Part shown: in pieces, positions 61,411 through 64,000 of the stretch
Numbering within the stretch: position 1 is the first letter of the stretch
Layout of the letters: each line of letters opens with the position of its first letter
From: Roseburia rectibacter
Lineage (GTDB): Bacteria; Bacillota; Clostridia; Lachnospirales; Lachnospiraceae
Assembly: GCF_014287515.2 (NCBI RefSeq)
Contig: NZ_CP092473.1
Coordinates: 826,001-890,000, forward strand
Direction of reading: 5' to 3'
Length of the DNA stretch: 64,000 bases
The notes under the pieces: generated by a model
The model's database searches: none
Told to the model about the DNA's origin: nothing
What the model saw: the letters and a program-made list of their open reading frames with translations, nothing else
Translations under genes and position numbers: made by a program

Positions 61411-61844
61411 TCACAGTCAGAGCCATGCAGGTAAAAGATGCAGAACAGGTAAGCGAACTGGAAAGAGCCATTTTTTCACAGCCTTGGAGCTATCAGGGAT
61501 TTGTGGATTCATTAAGTCTGCCGAATACGGTTTTTCTTGTCGCAGAGGAAAATAATAAGATCCTTGGTTATATTGGAATGTATCTTTCAATTGATGAAGG
61601 AGAAATTACTAATGTAGCGGTTGCACCGGAAATGCGGTGCAGGGGAATTGGCGGCATGCTGCTTGCGGAAGCGAAAAAAGAGGCTGAGAGCCGTTCAGTT
61701 GGCAAAATTGTACTTGAAGTCCGCTGCTCGAACGACAGTGCAATCCGCCTGTATGAGCGCAATGGGTTTGTGAATCATGGTGTGAGGAAAGGGTTTTATG
61801 AACTTCCGAAAGAGGATGCCTATATTATGATATATGGCCAGTAA
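61407..61844 (+). CDS. rimI: ribosomal protein S18 alanine N-acetyltransferase-type GNAT
   Basis: The 145-residue GNAT enzyme has the acetyl-CoA site VAVAPEMRCRGIGGMLLAEA (about residues 70-90) and LEVRCSNDSAIRLYERNGFV. RimI acetylates the N-terminus of ribosomal protein S18, and position within the tsaB-tsaD cluster is typical for it. The start overlaps the tsaB stop. Confidence 0.93.
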   Translation: MITVRAMQVKDAEQVSELERAIFSQPWSYQGFVDSLSLPNTVFLVAEENNKILGYIGMYLSIDEGEITNVAVAPEMRCRGIGGMLLAEAKKEAESRSVGKIVLEVRCSNDSAIRLYERNGFVNHGVRKGFYELPKEDAYIMIYGQ

Positions 61845-61994
61845 TTGTGACCGGCAGCCAGTAATTCCCACTACATAAGGTATGATATTGCTTATATAAT
61901 ATAGATATCTAGTGTACTGTACATGAATGTTACAGCATGCCGGGCATTCATAGAAAATGTCTGCCTGTATCACAGAATGGGAAGGCTAAAAAAA

Positions 61995-62225
61995 ATGAGC
62001 AGAAAAGATCAGAAAATTTACTGTAACTGTTGTGGAAAAGTAATTTGTATGTTATCTGAAAAAGACCATACTTCATTTCTTACTGTGGAGAAGGAATGGG
62101 GATATTTTTCTGATAAAAAGGATGGACGGATACACAGAATGGATATCTGTGAGTCCTGTTATGAAAAAATGGTGGGAAAATTTGTGATACCGCCGGAGGA
62201 AGAACAGGTAACGGAATTTGTATAA
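61995..62225 (+). CDS. small zinc-ribbon-like protein
   Basis: The 76-residue protein has two Cys pairs, YCNCCGKVI and ICESCYEK, that probably bind one zinc. I do not know a function. ATG 61995 has GGAAGG 9 bases upstream; the frame from 61923 is unlikely. It lies directly before the rnz leader in the t6A cluster. Confidence 0.78.
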   Translation: MSRKDQKIYCNCCGKVICMLSEKDHTSFLTVEKEWGYFSDKKDGRIHRMDICESCYEKMVGKFVIPPEEEQVTEFV

Positions 62226-62230
62226 CCTGC

Positions 62231-62311
62231 ATTTTGCTCCGCAAAACAAGGAGTAAAATCCTCTCCTCGCCAGTGGGCTCGGATTTTGCTCCGCAAAACA
62301 AGGAGGATTGT
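62231..62311 (+). promoter_or_regulatory. duplicated hairpin-SD leader before rnz
   Basis: Here both units are complete: ATTTTGC-TCC-GCAAAAC-AAGGAG at 62231 and again at 62283, 52 bases apart. The second gives the rnz ribosome site. The first SD can pair with the TCCTCTCCTC behind it. The middle hairpin is GCC-AGT-GGGC. Confidence 0.65.
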
Positions 62312-63226
62312 ATGTTAGACGTATGTCTTTTGGGAACTGCAGGGATGATGCCATTGCCGCACCGGTGGCTGACAGCGTCATTGATGCGTTATAATGGAAG
62401 CAGTTTACTCATTGATTGTGGGGAGGGAACCCAGATCGCGATCAAAGAAAAAGGATGGACATTTAAACCGATCGATGTGATATGTTTTACGCATTATCAT
62501 GCGGATCATATCAGTGGATTGCCGGGATTACTCCTTTCTATGGGAAATGCAGAGCGGACAGAGCCTCTTACTATGATAGGACCAAAGGGATTAGAACGCG
62601 TGGTCGGGGCACTTAGAACGATCGCACCGGAACTGCCGTTTGAAATACGATATATTGAAATAACAGAACCGGAAGCCGATATAGAAATAAACGGATATCA
62701 TATCCATGCATTCCGTGTTAACCATAATATTATCTGTTATGGGTATACGGTGGAGATCAGACGTGCCGGAAGATTCTCTGTGGAGCGTGCAAAAGAGCAT
62801 GAGATTCCGCAGAAATACTGGAACAGACTTCAAAAAGGGGAAGAGATCACCACAGAAGATGGGGCGCATTATACCCCGGACATGGTGCTTGGTGCAGCGC
62901 GAAAAGGAATCAAAGTAACGTATTGTACCGATACAAGACCGACAGAATCATTGGTTGCTTCTGCAAAAAAATCAGATCTTCTGATCTGTGAGGGAATGTA
63001 TGCAGAAAAAGAAAAAATCGCGAAAGCAAAACAATACAAGCATATGACATTTTATGAAGCGGCAGAAGTGGCAAAGAAAGCAGAGGCAACAGAGATGTGG
63101 CTGACACATTTTTCACCGTCACTTGTGCATGCGGAAGATTATATGCCGCGGGTAAGAGAGATTTTTCCTAACGCATTTCTCGGAAAAGATGGAAAGAGCG
63201 TGGAGCTGATGTTTGAGGAAGATTGA
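62312..63226 (+). CDS. rnz: ribonuclease Z
   Basis: The 304-residue metallo-beta-lactamase-fold enzyme trims the 3' ends of tRNA precursors. The zinc motif is FTHYHADHISGLPGLLLSM (HxHxDH, about residue 60). Further ligands are in YCTDTRP (Asp) and LTHFSPS (His). The N-terminal MLDVCLLGTAGMMPLPHRWL with SLLIDCGEGTQIAI is typical of tRNase Z. ATG 62312 has AGGAGG 8 bases upstream; an in-frame extension to 62234 runs through the repeated leader. Confidence 0.94.
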   Translation: MLDVCLLGTAGMMPLPHRWLTASLMRYNGSSLLIDCGEGTQIAIKEKGWTFKPIDVICFTHYHADHISGLPGLLLSMGNAERTEPLTMIGPKGLERVVGALRTIAPELPFEIRYIEITEPEADIEINGYHIHAFRVNHNIICYGYTVEIRRAGRFSVERAKEHEIPQKYWNRLQKGEEITTEDGAHYTPDMVLGAARKGIKVTYCTDTRPTESLVASAKKSDLLICEGMYAEKEKIAKAKQYKHMTFYEAAEVAKKAEATEMWLTHFSPSLVHAEDYMPRVREIFPNAFLGKDGKSVELMFEED

Positions 63227-63239
63227 GAGGGGGATTCAT

Positions 63240-63818
63240 ATGAAAAAAAATGGACAGAAAATCATTTTTGCAGTTGTCTGTGTTGTGGTTATTATCGGAC
63301 TTTTCTGGTATGCTACAACGAAAAAAGTCAATTCAGCGGAAAATAGTGATAACCTTACAGAAGTACAGAAAGTGATCACTAAAAATCTTGAAAAAAATTA
63401 TCCGGAAACACCAAGAGAGGTTGTGAAATTTTACAATCGTATCATCACCTGTTTTTATGATGAGGAGTACACAGATGATGAGTTATATCAACTCGGAGAT
63501 CAGGCAAGGCTTCTGATGGATGACGAGCTGCTTGAAAATAATTCCAGGGATGATTACTTTAAAAGCCTGAAAGCAGATATTGAAGACTATCATGATAAGT
63601 CGAAAAAAATAGAGTCCTCATCAGTATGCGGCAGCGATGAGGTGAAATATCAGAAGATTGATGGGGATGACTGTGCTTATGTGACGGCATCTTATTTTGT
63701 GGACGAAAATAAAAGTTTTACACGTACAAATCAGACCTATGTACTTAGAAAAGACAATGATGGAAAATGGAAGATTTTAGTATTTTATCAGACCGAAGGA
63801 GATACGGAAGATGAGTGA
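63240..63818 (+). CDS. membrane-anchored hypothetical protein (DUF6715-like)
   Basis: The 192-residue protein has one N-terminal membrane segment ([20 protein letters not shown]) and an acidic extracellular domain ([20 protein letters not shown] to [10 protein letters not shown]). It resembles a Lachnospiraceae family that I remember as DUF6715, but I am not certain of that number. The NTF2-like pattern at the end is only suggestive. ATG 63240 has GAGGGGG upstream. It overlaps tsaD by 8 bases. Confidence 0.75.
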   Translation: MKKNGQKIIFAVVCVVVIIGLFWYATTKKVNSAENSDNLTEVQKVITKNLEKNYPETPREVVKFYNRIITCFYDEEYTDDELYQLGDQARLLMDDELLENNSRDDYFKSLKADIEDYHDKSKKIESSSVCGSDEVKYQKIDGDDCAYVTASYFVDENKSFTRTNQTYVLRKDNDGKWKILVFYQTEGDTEDE

Positions 63819-64000
63819 CAGGGAGATAAAAATTCTTGCAATAGAAAGTTCATGTGATGAAACTGCAGCAGCAGTTGTGGTAAACGGCAGGGATGTAAGA
63901 TCCAATGTGATCTCATCACAGATTGCACTTCACACATTGTATGGTGGTGTCGTGCCGGAGATTGCTTCGCGTAAACATATTGAAAAGATTAATCAGGTCA
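63811..64000 (+). CDS. tsaD: tRNA t6A biosynthesis protein TsaD, N-terminal part
   Basis: The 63 visible residues, [20 protein letters not shown] then [14 protein letters not shown], are the N-terminus of TsaD (YgjD/Gcp). This iron-containing ASKHA protein transfers threonylcarbamoyl to A37 of tRNA. The gene runs off the window. It completes the tsaE-tsaB-tsaD set and is coupled to the preceding gene by overlap. Confidence 0.96.
   Translation, partial: MSDREIKILAIESSCDETAAAVVVNGRDVRSNVISSQIALHTLYGGVVPEIASRKHIEKINQV

Overview
The window looks like chromosomal DNA of a low-GC, anaerobic, gut-type Clostridia, most likely a Lachnospiraceae member of the Roseburia/Agathobacter group. The reasons are pyruvate formate-lyase with its activase, a SipL-like spore-coat protein, an FMN-riboswitch-controlled ECF riboflavin transporter, AGGAGG-type ribosome sites, TTGACA/TATAAT promoters and an arabinan-use operon. 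The family is an inference from gene content; no rRNA or tRNA gene was seen.

Layout. 1-7782: pflB (3' part) and pflA, ribosome hibernation factor, DegV, ddl-murF (peptidoglycan precursor synthesis), a PlsC-type acyltransferase and a PrcB-like lipoprotein. 7927-14523: veg, a SipL-like DUF3794/LysM protein, an NlpC/P60 hydrolase, yqeY-map, and a convergent lipid pair (PlsY-like acyltransferase plus MGDG-synthase/UgtP-type glycosyltransferase). 14637-22956: an L-arabinofuranoside module made of a LacI regulator, GH127, an ABC importer without its own ATPase, and GH51. A group IIC intron (23138-24986) sits directly behind this operon's terminator hairpin. 25145-28520: TetR regulator, oleate hydratase and a GNAT enzyme.

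29848-42807 is a quinate/shikimate island: two YdiB-type dehydrogenases, a 2-enoate-reductase-like flavoprotein, two LysR regulators, an MFS permease, type I dehydroquinase, a complete TRAP transporter and a chorismate mutase-shikimate kinase fusion. The gene set suggests uptake of cyclitol carboxylates and anaerobic conversion (oxidation, dehydration and probably C=C reduction), rather than only aromatic amino acid synthesis.

43440-64000 is mostly housekeeping: DUF362 ferredoxin, AlaX editing protein, serine hydrolase, a broken GGDEF gene, mtnA, Mrp, LytTR-LiaF pair, uracil permease, small membrane proteins, Tex, FMN riboswitch-ribU, and the t6A gene cluster tsaE-tsaB-rimI-rnz-tsaD.

The most unusual content is not protein-coding. 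First, three copies of a ~310-345 bp branched palindromic element (28594-28938, 29288-29595 inverted, 42933-43241) show compensatory changes in their stems, so a structured RNA or a non-autonomous mobile element is likely. Second, three genes (ydiB1, uraA-type permease, rnz) share a leader with two copies of a hairpin-plus-Shine-Dalgarno unit, again with compensatory changes. Third, the two convergent lysR genes end inside tandem repeats (6 x 32 bp and 3 x 39 bp) that flank a large stem-loop, and both lysR promoters carry the same ATAGA-N5-TCTAT palindrome.
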